Below are positions 53,052 to 62,863 of a DNA stretch of 64,000 nt, piece by piece. This DNA is from Marinirhabdus gelatinilytica. GTDB lineage: Bacteria; Bacteroidota; Bacteroidia; Flavobacteriales; Flavobacteriaceae. Every line of letters begins with the position of its first letter. Position 1 is the first letter of the stretch. The stretch covers positions 46,773-110,772 of the forward strand of contig NZ_QRAO01000003.1 of the NCBI RefSeq assembly GCF_003353425.1, written 5' to 3'. The notes beneath the pieces were generated by a model. The model was not told the DNA's origin, made no database searches, and worked only from the letters and a program-made list of their open reading frames with translations. A program made the translations under genes and the position numbers.

Positions 53052-56000
53052 CTATTCATCGTTCTCTTCTTTATTGCCTTCTTGGTTAAAATCTACTGGG
53101 AATGGACTGTCGTCTGGCGTTACGGGAAGATCCTCTTCTTTTTCCAAGGTTAATTTTTTATTGAAGAGCTTCGCCATGAGTTCCTTCATAGTATCGAAAT
53201 CTACAGAGTATGAGATACCAGCTCCTTGTTCAAAAATCTGTGATTCGCCAATAAACTGAATATCTGCCTGCCTATTGAAAAAGTTGATACGCAAGCTCCC
53301 ATCCTCATTAACCAGCCATTGCACCTCCAAATCTCCTGCTACAGTACTTTCTGTGGCACCACCCACGGGTACACCCACTTTACCGTTGATCAAGATGCGC
53401 TCTGTAATATCGGCTGAAAAGTTTATCCCTATCTGTCCTGCTGCCTGTTGGTTGGGCAATCCTGAAGAAGGTGAATAATCAAGCCCTACACTGTATTTGC
53501 TGTTTTTGTCCGAGAATAATTGATTTACCAATCCCGATACCCTATCTGCGAGTGTGCCCGTAAATGCTCCCGCTCCACCAAAGTCATCGTTCACGAATGC
53601 ATCTGAAGCCACTAGGAACAAAGCTTGCCGCTCTCTTTGCTCCCTGTTTTGTAGCTTGTATTCCAACTCACTACGAACCGTTGAAGTGGTCCTGGGGAAC
53701 TCAATCCTAAAATCTATGTCTGGCTGTATCAACTCTCCTTGCAGATCCACCAAAACGTTTACAGGTATTTTTCGGTTTACAGCTGGATTGTCCAGTAATA
53801 CCGAGGGATTTGCTTCGGTTTCATAAATTGCCGTAAGATTGATTTTACCTCTTTCAGGGTTCCCTTCCCATACAATAAAGCCTCCAGGGTCTATTGCAAT
53901 TTTACGTTGGATTATCCCACCATATCTAAAATCGAATACACCTTCAAGTACTGTGTATTCTCCCCACATCTTGAATTTGCCCAATGTGTTTATTCTTATA
54001 AGCAAAGTCCCTATTCCTTTTCCAGTAAGCCTACTGTTGTTTTCTTGATCTACAACCACTTCAACTTCGGCATCGTCAGTTATATCAAGATCAAAATTAA
54101 GTGAGAGGCCCTTTACTTCTTTTTCTTCAATGGCTTCACCTTTCATCAGGGCTTCTTTTTCGGCCGGGGATAGGAAGGTGATGAACGTATCTTCGCCCAA
54201 GGTTTGTGTGTCGCTTATAGGAATTTTAAAAGAGGTGTTCGGTTCGGTAGTCGCTGTAACATCTATAGTAAGCTCGTCCACCGGTCCCTCAATATCTGCC
54301 GTACCACTAATAAAAGCGGTCCCATAATACAACGCATCTTCGGTTTTTGGGGTATCCAGCGCCAAGAGATTATCGGTATCGATGTTTAGGTCCAGTTCCC
54401 ATTTATCAAAATTAACGTGGCTGGCAAACCCGCTCAAAGTTCCTTGGGTATTGTATTTCGTATCTGTAATTGTAGTAGATTGTATATCGAATTTATTTTT
54501 GGTCACCACAATTTGTGTATTGTCTTCAATATCAAAATCGGTATTGAGGTACGGAATTTTCAGCCCACTGCCTACCAGCCCGAAACGTCCCAAAATATCT
54601 GGAGATTTATAATTGCCGCTAACCCTTGCATTTCCTGAGATAAGCCCCCGGATATCTGTAATAACCTCGCCACCAAAAGGACTGAACGCCTGCATATTGA
54701 ACTCGTTGAGCTCCACTAACAAATTTATTGTGGGGTTGTCACTGGAAACATCTATGTCTCCACGGGCATTGATAGATTTTACCCCTTCGTTGGTGAGCGT
54801 GGTGTTTATGTTGTATCGTGAAAGGTTTTCGTTCCCCTTAATATCCAATACCAGATCGCCAAAGGGTATATCGTTTATAACAATACCATCTACAGTAACG
54901 TTGGAATTAGGATAATACGCCCCGTTCTTCTGAAGAAAATTGAGTTTTCCGTTCACGTTCCCCTGCAAACGTAGGCTGTCCACTGGCGGGACAATATTAC
55001 CAATGTTTACATCCCTGAATTCGGCCTTTATGTCCTTGTAAGTGGAGTCCCGCAGTACACCTGCCAATTGTATATATTCGTTCTCGTGGTTCAATACCAG
55101 GGAATCTATCTTAACTGTCTTAAAGTTATCGTCAAAGGTTACCTTGTTCAGGTCGTTATTGTCTTCGTTAAGATACCATACGTTGTCCTTATAGGTAATG
55201 TCTGACTTTTTAACCCCCACAACCGATTTCCCCTCTGGGTTTATGGTATGGTACAAGGAAAGATTGAAGAGATCCTCCTTCTCCTCTCCTCCTTTAAATT
55301 CTGAACGAATAAAGAGTGTGTCCTTAATGGTCTTGTTTATCAAACTTAAGTCTGTCACGTTGTAAAACCCTGTATAAACGGAGTCTACCGAAACATAGGT
55401 GTTGAATAAAGGATTGTCGTTATCTACCTGGATATTCACATTGCCCAAGTAATTTTTGAAAGCAATAAGCTCTGGTGACCTGAAATCCAACTGAAATTTA
55501 GACTCATCTGAAGCCACCGAACCCTTTATCTTGGTATTGTCCCCCAATTGCAGTTCTGGCACGAAAACGTCTATAATTTTGTTGTATACTTCAAACTCAT
55601 AGTTCAAATACTGGTTGGTGGTAACCTCAGCAGGGATATAGTTTGTGTAGATACTGGCTATACTGTTCTGGAACAGGTTGGGAATGTCCTCAATTAAAAA
55701 CTCTCCTGAAACCGTCCCGTTAATAATATCTGGAGATTGTATCTGGATGGTCCTAACGGGGCCTTCAAAAGAAGAAGTGATCAAAAAATCGTCGAAATAA
55801 AAATCTCTCTCGGCAGTCTGGTAAAAGGTTTGTACAAACTCTATGGTTCCGCTGGCATCATTTATAGTGGTACCGTCCATATCCATAATGATACGCCCCG
55901 CAAATACCGAAACACTATCACGTTTAAAAAGATTCAGCTTATTTAATTCAGCATACTCAATATCTGCCTCAAAATCGAACTGGTTGTATTCTTTCGATAC

Positions 56001-57458
56001 GTCTACCAAACCGTTGAACTCCATTTTAAGGTTAGGGTCATCAATAACCAAATCCCCATCAAAAATCGGGTCTTTCAGCCTTCCTTCAACTTTAATGTTC
56101 TTATAGGTGTAATCCTGGAATGTAAAAGAACTCACACTTCCTTCAATCTTGGTGTTTACAGATTCTTGCGAAAACCCGCTACCGTCAAAGGTTAAATCTG
56201 CTGTCATCCTGCCCAAGGTGGGTGTGTCTGCCAATTTTCCCAAATTGAATTTGTTGAGCACTACGTTCCCAGCGTAGGAAGCACGGTTGGTATCGGTATA
56301 ATTTAAGAGCTCTACATCCAGATCTGCCGTACCAACTCCAGTAGACAACCCACTTTTTGTAACAAGCCTATTTTGTGTAACCGTGGTATTTCCCTGAAAA
56401 GAAACAGTCCCTAAGTCTTTTAGCTGTGTAGGCAGTACATCCCCCAGCACCCGTGGCATAAAGCGTCGCAACTCATAATAACTGGTGCGGATACTGTGGT
56501 TATTGGCCTTGATGCTGAAATCTTCTTCGTTCAATAAATTTTGGATGGCATACGTTCCATATAGTTGGGTGCCTCCGGAGGATATTTCAGTTTCAGTAAA
56601 AGTGAAATCGTTCATCGTTCCCTGAAACTTCCCATCAACATTGATAATCTGGTCTTCTCCAAATTCGTTGTACCAAGCATTGATATCGTTTGTGGCCAGT
56701 TCAGTACCATCGAAGGTCGCATCAATGGTTACACCATCAACAAAATCACCCAAGCCCTTTTCACCATACTTAAATGAGAGATTCCCCTTGATGATAGATT
56801 TTTCGGTACGTAAATCCAACGCTTCCAGCAGCATCGCTTCTGAAGTATATGAGAAACCTGCTTGCGCACTTTTAATGCTGAAGCCCCTTTCTGCGTCCAA
56901 TGAGAGCTCTGTAACATTTGCCGAAACATCCGGCCCGGTGATTTTAAAATCATCCGCAACAATATTCACGTTTCTTAAGTGAAGAATAGAGGGGTTGTCC
57001 AAGTTTTGGTCTACAATACGCACGGTACTTTCAGTGAGCGACAAATCGTTGCTGAACATTGAAAACGGCTTTACCTCCTGCTTGGGCTGGGTGTTGAACT
57101 TTTCAGAAAAAATATAGAGGTTGTCCGTTTCTTCTCCTTTATAGGTGGTTACATACAGCTTTGCACGGTTAAGATCTATATTTCCAAAACCTAAATCCCC
57201 GCCAATAAGGTTGCTGAAACTCAGGATATTTGTCTGCAATTCCTTTGCATAGATCAGCGTATCGGCGTGATGGTCGTTAATGAGCACACCCCTAATATCT
57301 ACCTCACCACGCCAATTAAGGCCCAAGCGGTTTATGTTGATGTCGGTTCCGTAGGTTTCATTCAGGTTTGTTGTTACCTTTTTTGCTACGTAGGTTTGTA
57401 CGGAGGGAATAGAAAAAACAATTACAATAGTAATGAGCAGCAATACCAAGATTACCAC
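53052..57458 (-). CDS. tamB: Translocation and assembly module protein TamB
   Basis: Very large (1468 residues) envelope-spanning protein that carries lipids or assists outer-membrane protein assembly. A hydrophobic anchor (VILVLLLITIVIVFSIPSVQTYV) is followed by ~1250 residues of repeated beta strands forming a grooved rod, and the C-terminal TamB (DUF490) domain with GKGIGTLLIRINTLGKFKMWGEYTVLEGVFDF, FPRTTSTVRSELEYKLQ, and YSVGLDYSPSSGLPNQQAAGQIGINFSADITERILINGKVGV. The start is GTG 57458, but an open frame of 26 further codons with a basic stretch (NRIKKLRKIIVRG) lies upstream without ATG, GTG or TTG. It diverges from tsaD, an arrangement common in this phylum. Confidence 0.93.
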   Translation of the reverse strand: MVILVLLLITIVIVFSIPSVQTYVAKKVTTNLNETYGTDININRLGLNWRGEVDIRGVLINDHHADTLIYAKELQTNILSFSNLIGGDLGFGNIDLNRAKLYVTTYKGEETDNLYIFSEKFNTQPKQEVKPFSMFSNDLSLTESTVRIVDQNLDNPSILHLRNVNIVADDFKITGPDVSANVTELSLDAERGFSIKSAQAGFSYTSEAMLLEALDLRTEKSIIKGNLSFKYGEKGLGDFVDGVTIDATFDGTELATNDINAWYNEFGEDQIINVDGKFQGTMNDFTFTETEISSGGTQLYGTYAIQNLLNEEDFSIKANNHSIRTSYYELRRFMPRVLGDVLPTQLKDLGTVSFQGNTTVTQNRLVTKSGLSTGVGTADLDVELLNYTDTNRASYAGNVVLNKFNLGKLADTPTLGRMTADLTFDGSGFSQESVNTKIEGSVSSFTFQDYTYKNIKVEGRLKDPIFDGDLVIDDPNLKMEFNGLVDVSKEYNQFDFEADIEYAELNKLNLFKRDSVSVFAGRIIMDMDGTTINDASGTIEFVQTFYQTAERDFYFDDFLITSSFEGPVRTIQIQSPDIINGTVSGEFLIEDIPNLFQNSIASIYTNYIPAEVTTNQYLNYEFEVYNKIIDVFVPELQLGDNTKIKGSVASDESKFQLDFRSPELIAFKNYLGNVNIQVDNDNPLFNTYVSVDSVYTGFYNVTDLSLINKTIKDTLFIRSEFKGGEEKEDLFNLSLYHTINPEGKSVVGVKKSDITYKDNVWYLNEDNNDLNKVTFDDNFKTVKIDSLVLNHENEYIQLAGVLRDSTYKDIKAEFRDVNIGNIVPPVDSLRLQGNVNGKLNFLQKNGAYYPNSNVTVDGIVINDIPFGDLVLDIKGNENLSRYNINTTLTNEGVKSINARGDIDVSSDNPTINLLVELNEFNMQAFSPFGGEVITDIRGLISGNARVSGNYKSPDILGRFGLVGSGLKIPYLNTDFDIEDNTQIVVTKNKFDIQSTTITDTKYNTQGTLSGFASHVNFDKWELDLNIDTDNLLALDTPKTEDALYYGTAFISGTADIEGPVDELTIDVTATTEPNTSFKIPISDTQTLGEDTFITFLSPAEKEALMKGEAIEEKEVKGLSLNFDLDITDDAEVEVVVDQENNSRLTGKGIGTLLIRINTLGKFKMWGEYTVLEGVFDFRYGGIIQRKIAIDPGGFIVWEGNPERGKINLTAIYETEANPSVLLDNPAVNRKIPVNVLVDLQGELIQPDIDFRIEFPRTTSTVRSELEYKLQNREQRERQALFLVASDAFVNDDFGGAGAFTGTLADRVSGLVNQLFSDKNSKYSVGLDYSPSSGLPNQQAAGQIGINFSADITERILINGKVGVPVGGATESTVAGDLEVQWLVNEDGSLRINFFNRQADIQFIGESQIFEQGAGISYSVDFDTMKELMAKLFNKKLTLEKEEDLPVTPDDSPFPVDFNQEGNKEENDE

Positions 57459-57541
57459 CCCCCTAACAATTATTTTCCTTAGTTTTTTGATACGGTTGTA
57501 ATGTTTTAATTTTACCGTCCAATAGATATGCCACTTTTACC

Positions 57542-58564
57542 TTGAACAATACAAACTGTTATATTTTAGGAATTGAATCCTCTTGCGACGACACTGCTGC
57601 GGCCGTTATACACAACGGCACAATACTTAGCAATGTTGTTGCCAACCAGGAAATACACACCCAATATGGCGGTGTGGTTCCTGAGCTTGCTTCCCGTGCC
57701 CACCAGCAAAACATCGTCCCCGTGGTACACCAAGCTTTGCGTAAAGCAAATATCGACAAAAAACAGTTACATGCCATAGCATTTACCAGTGGTCCGGGAC
57801 TCATGGGGTCGCTGCTCGTAGGGACCTCATTCTCAAAGTCTTTGGCACTTGGGTTAGGTATCCCATTGATAGATGTAAACCATATGCAGGCGCATATTCT
57901 AGCACATTTTATTAAAGTGGAAGGACAGACCGCACCCAACTTCCCCTTTTTGGCATTAACCATAAGTGGCGGCCATACACAAATCGTGAAGGTTACCAAC
58001 TATTTTGAAATGAAAGTAATAGGTCAGGCAATAGACGATGCTGTGGGCGAGGCTTTCGACAAAGCAGCGAAAATATTGGGACTCCCCTACCCTGGCGGTC
58101 CTTTAGTAGATACATATGCACAACAAGGAAACCCAAAAGCGTTTAAGTTTCCGAAGCCAAAAGTAGCCCCCTTAGATTTCAGCTTTAGTGGACTGAAGAC
58201 TTCGGTATTGTATTTTGTTGAAAAGGAAACAGCACGAAACCCTAATTTCATTTCAGAGAACATCGAGGACATTTGTGCCAGTTTGCAATATACCATTGTA
58301 AGTTATTTAATGGACAAGCTAAAAAACGCCGTAAAGCAAACCGGCATCAAGGAAATTGCCATAGGCGGCGGGGTCTCTGCAAATAGCGGTATTAGAAAAG
58401 CACTTAAAGACGCTGAAGAAAAGTACGGCTGGACCACCCACATCCCAAAATTTGAATATTGTACCGATAATGCCGCAATGATAGCCATTGTGGGGGAGTT
58501 AAAATATAAACAAGGTATCTTTGCCAATAAGGACGTGGTAGCGAGCGCCCGATTAAAATTTTAA
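57542..58564 (+). CDS. tsaD: tRNA threonylcarbamoyladenosine biosynthesis protein TsaD
   Basis: Iron-dependent transferase (340 residues) that, with TsaB/C/E, makes t6A37 in tRNAs reading ANN codons. The ASKHA fold is intact: ILGIESSCDDTAAAVI at the start, the metal ligands H114 and H118 in HMQAHILAHF, LTISGGHTQIV, DDAVGEAFDKAAKILGLPYPGGP, and AIGGGVSANSGIRKAL with the third ligand region DNAAMIA. Translation starts at TTG 57542; the ATG at 57528 is out of frame. It diverges from tamB with no space for long leaders. Confidence 0.97.
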   Translation: MNNTNCYILGIESSCDDTAAAVIHNGTILSNVVANQEIHTQYGGVVPELASRAHQQNIVPVVHQALRKANIDKKQLHAIAFTSGPGLMGSLLVGTSFSKSLALGLGIPLIDVNHMQAHILAHFIKVEGQTAPNFPFLALTISGGHTQIVKVTNYFEMKVIGQAIDDAVGEAFDKAAKILGLPYPGGPLVDTYAQQGNPKAFKFPKPKVAPLDFSFSGLKTSVLYFVEKETARNPNFISENIEDICASLQYTIVSYLMDKLKNAVKQTGIKEIAIGGGVSANSGIRKALKDAEEKYGWTTHIPKFEYCTDNAAMIAIVGELKYKQGIFANKDVVASARLKF

Positions 58565-58573
58565 ATCATCTAA

Positions 58574-59287
58574 GTGAATCTTTTTTACCACCCAACTGTT
58601 TCAGAAACCGATACCGAAATTGTCTTCAGCAAGAAAGAGAGTAGGCATATTGGGAAGGTGCTTAGAAAGCAGGTTGGAGACCAATTGCACATCACCAATG
58701 GCAAAGGATTTTTATTTGAAGTAAAGCTTCAGTTAGTAACACCTAAGCAGTGTGTTGCTAATATCTTAACAGTTAACAAAAAGGAACCCTTGCCGTATAA
58801 ATTACATTTGGCAGTTGCCCCCACAAAATTAAATGATCGCTACGAGTGGTTTCTTGAAAAGGCCACAGAAATAGGCATTAACGAAATCACCCCTGTTATA
58901 TGCGACCACAGTGAACGCAAAGTGATAAAGCCCGAACGTTACGAGAAGATTTTACAGAGCGCAATGAAACAATCACTAAAAACCTATCTTCCAAAACTGA
59001 ACGAAACGGTACCCTTTTCAGAATTTATAGAAAAACAACAAGGTTTTTACGACAATACGTGTATTGCACATTGCGAAGAGACTAAAAAACAGTCTTTAAA
59101 AAGTATCGTGAAGCCTTCCCAAGACACATTAATTTGCATAGGTCCCGAGGGCGATTTCTCCCAAGCTGAAATTGACAGAGCGCTACAACACGGTTTTGAG
59201 CCCGTAAGCCTAGGAAACTCAAGACTGCGAACCGAAACCGCGGCAGTGGTTGCCTGTCATAGCGTGGCTTTTATAAATGAGGTATAA
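58574..59287 (+). CDS. rsmE: 16S rRNA (uracil-1498-N3)-methyltransferase RsmE
   Basis: SPOUT-class enzyme of 237 residues methylating U1498 of 16S rRNA. Features: NLFYHPTV, ESRHIGKVLRKQVGDQLHITNGKG (PUA-like N-terminus), PTKLNDRYEWFLEKATEIGINEITPVICDHSERKVIKPERYEKIL, and the knot motifs LICIGPEGDFSQAEIDRAL and PVSLGNSRLRTETAAVVA. The start is GTG 58574, nine bases after the tsaD stop, so they share an operon. Confidence 0.95.
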   Translation: MNLFYHPTVSETDTEIVFSKKESRHIGKVLRKQVGDQLHITNGKGFLFEVKLQLVTPKQCVANILTVNKKEPLPYKLHLAVAPTKLNDRYEWFLEKATEIGINEITPVICDHSERKVIKPERYEKILQSAMKQSLKTYLPKLNETVPFSEFIEKQQGFYDNTCIAHCEETKKQSLKSIVKPSQDTLICIGPEGDFSQAEIDRALQHGFEPVSLGNSRLRTETAAVVACHSVAFINEV

Positions 59288-59332
59288 AGTTTGCACATCC
59301 CCTATCTATAATTTGTACATTTATACATTACT

Positions 59333-59974
59333 ATGAAAAACATCCTTACCATTATATTCTGCTTTGGGGCTTCCATCGCTTTGTCACAAGAAGTTGCCGT
59401 TTTAAAGTATGGCGGCGGGGGCGATTGGTACGGAAACCCAACGGCACTGCCCAATCTGGTGCGGTTTTGCAACGAACAGGCCAATACAAGCATAAACCGA
59501 AAAACCGAGACTGTAGCTCCAGGAAGTGTAGATATTTTTAACTACGCTTTTTTGCATATGACGGGGCACGGCAACATATTTTTTACTTCTGAAGAAGCTG
59601 AAAATCTAAGGAACTACCTAATTAGCGGAGGGTTTTTACACATAGATGACAATTACGGCATGGACGAATACCTCCGTAAAGAGCTACCCAAGATATTCCC
59701 CAATACCGAACTCAAAGAACTTCCTGGCAATCACCCGATTTTTAATTACCGTTATAAATTTCCGCAGGGACTGCCTAAAATCCACGAGCATGACAACCAG
59801 AGACCTCAGGCTTTTGGCATAACCTACGAAGGTAGGCTGGTACTGCTCTACACCTACGAGAGCGATTTAGGTGACGGTTGGGAAAATCCAGAAATACACA
59901 ACGATCCGCAGGAGGTGCGATTAAAAGCCTTGCAAATGGGGGCCAACATTATAACCTACGCTTTTGAACATTAG
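59333..59974 (+). CDS. DUF4159 exported protein
   Basis: Product of 213 residues with signal peptide (ILTIIFCFGASIALSQ). The DUF4159 pattern is complete: VLKYGGGGDWYGNPTALPNLVRFCNEQ, IFNYAFLHMTGHGNIFFTSEEAENLRNYLISGGFLHIDDNYGMDEYLRKELPKIFP, and PIFNYRYKFPQGLPKIHEHDNQRPQAFGITYEGRLVLLYTYESDLGDGWENPE. The domain resembles glutamine-amidotransferase-like folds without a clear active site. Function unknown. Confidence 0.88.
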   Translation: MKNILTIIFCFGASIALSQEVAVLKYGGGGDWYGNPTALPNLVRFCNEQANTSINRKTETVAPGSVDIFNYAFLHMTGHGNIFFTSEEAENLRNYLISGGFLHIDDNYGMDEYLRKELPKIFPNTELKELPGNHPIFNYRYKFPQGLPKIHEHDNQRPQAFGITYEGRLVLLYTYESDLGDGWENPEIHNDPQEVRLKALQMGANIITYAFEH

Positions 59975-60017
59975 AAATTAGTTCTAAACACACAATTACA
60001 AGTTATCCATTTTTGCA

Positions 60018-60515
60018 ATGCTCCAACACGACCATACATCCACACCGTTTTCAAGAAAAGAAAACAATCTGGTAGTACTTTGCGATGGTTTACAGGGCCC
60101 TTCGAATATCGGGGCTATCTTTAGGCTTTGCGATGCATTTGGGGTGCGTGAGGTTATTTTCAACAACGCTATAGACCTTTCTTCCAATCGCCTGAAGCGT
60201 ACCGCCAGAAATACCGAGAAAACCACAAAGCATTCCATTGTAGAGGATTTACAGCAAGTGCTACGTGATTTTCAGCAACAAGACTATATTGTTATTGCCG
60301 TGGAAATTTCAGAAAACAGCGTACCCATTTCTACAATTTCTGAAATCACCAAAAACAACACAGCCCTGGTCATTGGCAGTGAACGCAACGGGATTTCAGA
60401 AACTATTTTACAGCGGGCAAATATGGTTGCACATATTGAGATGTATGGCAACAACAGCAGTATGAATGTGGCGCAAGCTACCGCCATTGCGCTTTACGAG
60501 TTAACAAAACATTGA
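60018..60515 (+). CDS. SpoU/TrmH-family RNA 2'-O-methyltransferase
   Basis: SPOUT methyltransferase of 165 residues, only the catalytic knot without an extra RNA-binding domain. Motif 1 is VLCDGLQGPSNIGAIFRLCDAFGVREV, with N33 and R40 or neighbours as catalytic residues; motif 2 ALVIGSERNGIS; motif 3 GNNSSMNVAQATAIALYEL. Size is that of TrmL- or TrmH-like tRNA enzymes, but which nucleotide is modified cannot be inferred. It stands between the DUF4159 gene and the AI-2E permease gene on the same strand. Confidence 0.9.
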   Translation: MLQHDHTSTPFSRKENNLVVLCDGLQGPSNIGAIFRLCDAFGVREVIFNNAIDLSSNRLKRTARNTEKTTKHSIVEDLQQVLRDFQQQDYIVIAVEISENSVPISTISEITKNNTALVIGSERNGISETILQRANMVAHIEMYGNNSSMNVAQATAIALYELTKH

Positions 60516-60601
60516 GATTTTGCCACTTAGATTATAGTATCTTTACATTGCTTAACACCTTTAGCACAATTTTTAACAAGCACTAGCAACCGTACCGCTA
60601 C

Positions 60602-61696
60602 ATGAAAGTAACTGCCAAGAAAATATCTGCTGGCCTACTACGGGCCCTTGCCGTTTTAGGGTTAATCGTGTTGTTTATCTGGTTCATTTTCAAGATACAA
60701 GTGCTTATTCTCTACATAGGCATTGCAGCCGTAATCTCGTTGATTGGACGCAGGTTGGTGATGGTCTTGAAACGGAGGTTAAAATTTGGCAACACGCTTG
60801 CCGCATTTACCACATTATTAGCGGTCATAGGCTTCGTGAGTATATTACTGTACATATTTGTACCCATAATAATTGAACAGAGCAAAAGCATTTCTGAAAT
60901 AGATTTCGAGCTGGTAAAAAAAGACCTCAATGAGCTGAACATACAAGCGAGCGACTATCTTGGAGTGGAGAAGATAAATATCGTAGAGGCCATAAAAAAC
61001 ACCTCTGCAGTCGAAAATTTTGATCTCGAACTAGTCCCAAGCTTTGTAGATATTTTCTTCAAGAATTTTGCCGACTTTGTAATTGGACTCTTCGCGGTTC
61101 TTTTCCTCTCCTTCTTCTTGCTGAAGGACGACCAGTTAATACCTAACGCCGTGACCTCTTTTGCAAAAAAGGGAAAAGAAAAAAGATTTCTGGTAGTCCT
61201 TACAAAAATAAAGGAGCTATTATCCAGATACTTTATGGGGCTTACGTTCCAGATATTGATTCTGTCTTTATTCTATATTGTTATTTTGTTGATCTTCGAT
61301 ATAACAAACCCCGTTGCCATTGCCCTTATATGCGCATTTTTGAACATAGTACCCTATCTGGGTCCTGTGATAGGCTGGATCCTTATGCTGTTAGTGGTGG
61401 TATCCAACAACCTAGGAGCAGATTTCTCTTCAGAATTGTTGCCCACACTTGGGTATGTATCTCTTGGCTACGGGATTGCACAAATTTTCGACAACCTGAT
61501 AAGCCAGCCCGTAATCTTTGGGAAGAGTGTACGCTCCCACCCACTGGAAATTTTCATTGTAATCCTAATAGGCGGCTATCTGTTTGGAATTCCCGGGATG
61601 ATACTTGCAGTCCCTACATACACAAGCATCAAGGTAATTGCAAAAGAATTCCTATCAGAATATAAAATAGTACAACGCCTCACCAAAAATCTATAA
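60602..61696 (+). CDS. AI-2E family transporter
   Basis: Inner-membrane protein of 364 residues with about seven to eight helices: LLRALAVLGLIVLFIWFIFKIQVLILYIGIAAVISLI, a soluble loop (~100-145), FADFVIGLFAVLFLSFFLLKDDQ, and FQILILSLFYIVILLIFDITNPVAIALICAFLNIVPYLGPVIGWILML. The PYLGPVIG motif is the family signature. Members export diverse small molecules and some act as Na+/H+ antiporters; the AI-2 label is historical. A -7-like TATCTTTA is at 60538-60545. Its stop is three bases before the next gene. Confidence 0.92.
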   Translation: MKVTAKKISAGLLRALAVLGLIVLFIWFIFKIQVLILYIGIAAVISLIGRRLVMVLKRRLKFGNTLAAFTTLLAVIGFVSILLYIFVPIIIEQSKSISEIDFELVKKDLNELNIQASDYLGVEKINIVEAIKNTSAVENFDLELVPSFVDIFFKNFADFVIGLFAVLFLSFFLLKDDQLIPNAVTSFAKKGKEKRFLVVLTKIKELLSRYFMGLTFQILILSLFYIVILLIFDITNPVAIALICAFLNIVPYLGPVIGWILMLLVVVSNNLGADFSSELLPTLGYVSLGYGIAQIFDNLISQPVIFGKSVRSHPLEIFIVILIGGYLFGIPGMILAVPTYTSIKVIAKEFLSEYKIVQRLTKNL

Positions 61697-61699
61697 AGT

Positions 61700-62863
61700 T
61701 TGAACAAAGCCCTACTGTCTCCCAACGTGCAGGAATTTATTTTTTCCTATACCGAGAAAACCACAAAACTCGCTTTTTCGGGAAGCCCTTTTCCTGAAAT
61801 TCCAGTGACAGACATATTACAACAAATAGAGAGTAGGCGTGCCATAGAAAAAAAACTACCTACTTGGTTCGCCACCAAGGATATAGTTTATCCTCCAAAA
61901 CTAAATTTAGAGCAAACTTCTTCCGAGGCAACCGCAAAGTACAAGAGTGGTTTGATAATGGGCAAAACACTAGCTGATCTTACGGGAGGCCTTGGGGTGG
62001 ACACCTATTATTTTGCTGAAACATTTAAGAGCGTTGTACACTTCGAGACGAATTCGAGCCTTTCCCAATTAGCGGCACATAATCTTCAGGTTTTACAGCA
62101 GGAGAATATACAATGCCACAATAAAGATGGCATTGAAGCAATAGCAAACGATGGGTTCGATGTAATTTACATAGACCCTTCAAGGCGCCACGACAGTAAG
62201 GGCAAGGTGTTTTTCCTGAAAGACTGTGAGCCCAACGTACCAGTGCATCTAGATTATTTGCTAGAGCGTTGTAATGTTCTTATGGTGAAAACATCACCTA
62301 TGTTAGATATTTCGGTAGGTCTCAAGGAACTGAGACATGTAGCAGAAATTCATGTTATCGCAATTGGCAATGAAGTAAAGGAATTGTTATGGATCTTACG
62401 AAAAGGTATAACAGAAAGGGTTATGATTCATACAATCAATATTTCAAAAAAAGGAAAACAACCTTTCTCTTTCGCCCACCAGGAAGAGGTGGGAACCGTG
62501 TTTTCTGAACCACTTCGTTTTATATACGAGCCCAATGCAGCCATCCTAAAGTCTGGAGGTTTCAGTCATATTTCAGAGGCATTCAAACTGAAAAAACTGC
62601 ACCCGCACAGCCACTTGTTCACTAGCGATGTATTGAGGGATTTTCCAGGGCGTAGGTTTTCTATTCAAAAAATAGTTCCCTATTCAAAAAAGACAATGCG
62701 TGGCATAACTTTTGAAAAAGCAAACGTAACCACTCGTAATTTTCCCGAAAGTGTTGCTTCACTTCGCAAAAAATGGAAGATTAAGGATGGTGGCAATGTT
62801 TATTTGTTCTTCACTACGCTTGAAAATGGGGAGAAAATCATGTTAATTTGCGAAAAAATCTAA
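61700..62863 (+). CDS. SAM-dependent methyltransferase with THUMP-like domain
   Basis: Cytosolic enzyme of 387 residues. The SAM site is MGKTLADLTGGLGVDTYYFAETF (about residues 90-112), the motif IV DVIYIDPSRRHDSKGKVFFLKDCEP (~155-178) has the DPxR typical of RNA cap-guanine-N2-like methylases, and the C-terminal ~100 residues (YEPNAAILKSGGFSHISEAFKLKKLHPHSHLFTS) match the THUMP-like domain. A nucleic acid, likely RNA, is the probable substrate, which is inference. The start is TTG 61700, three bases behind the preceding stop; no ATG lies closer. Confidence 0.88.
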   Translation: MNKALLSPNVQEFIFSYTEKTTKLAFSGSPFPEIPVTDILQQIESRRAIEKKLPTWFATKDIVYPPKLNLEQTSSEATAKYKSGLIMGKTLADLTGGLGVDTYYFAETFKSVVHFETNSSLSQLAAHNLQVLQQENIQCHNKDGIEAIANDGFDVIYIDPSRRHDSKGKVFFLKDCEPNVPVHLDYLLERCNVLMVKTSPMLDISVGLKELRHVAEIHVIAIGNEVKELLWILRKGITERVMIHTINISKKGKQPFSFAHQEEVGTVFSEPLRFIYEPNAAILKSGGFSHISEAFKLKKLHPHSHLFTSDVLRDFPGRRFSIQKIVPYSKKTMRGITFEKANVTTRNFPESVASLRKKWKIKDGGNVYLFFTTLENGEKIMLICEKI

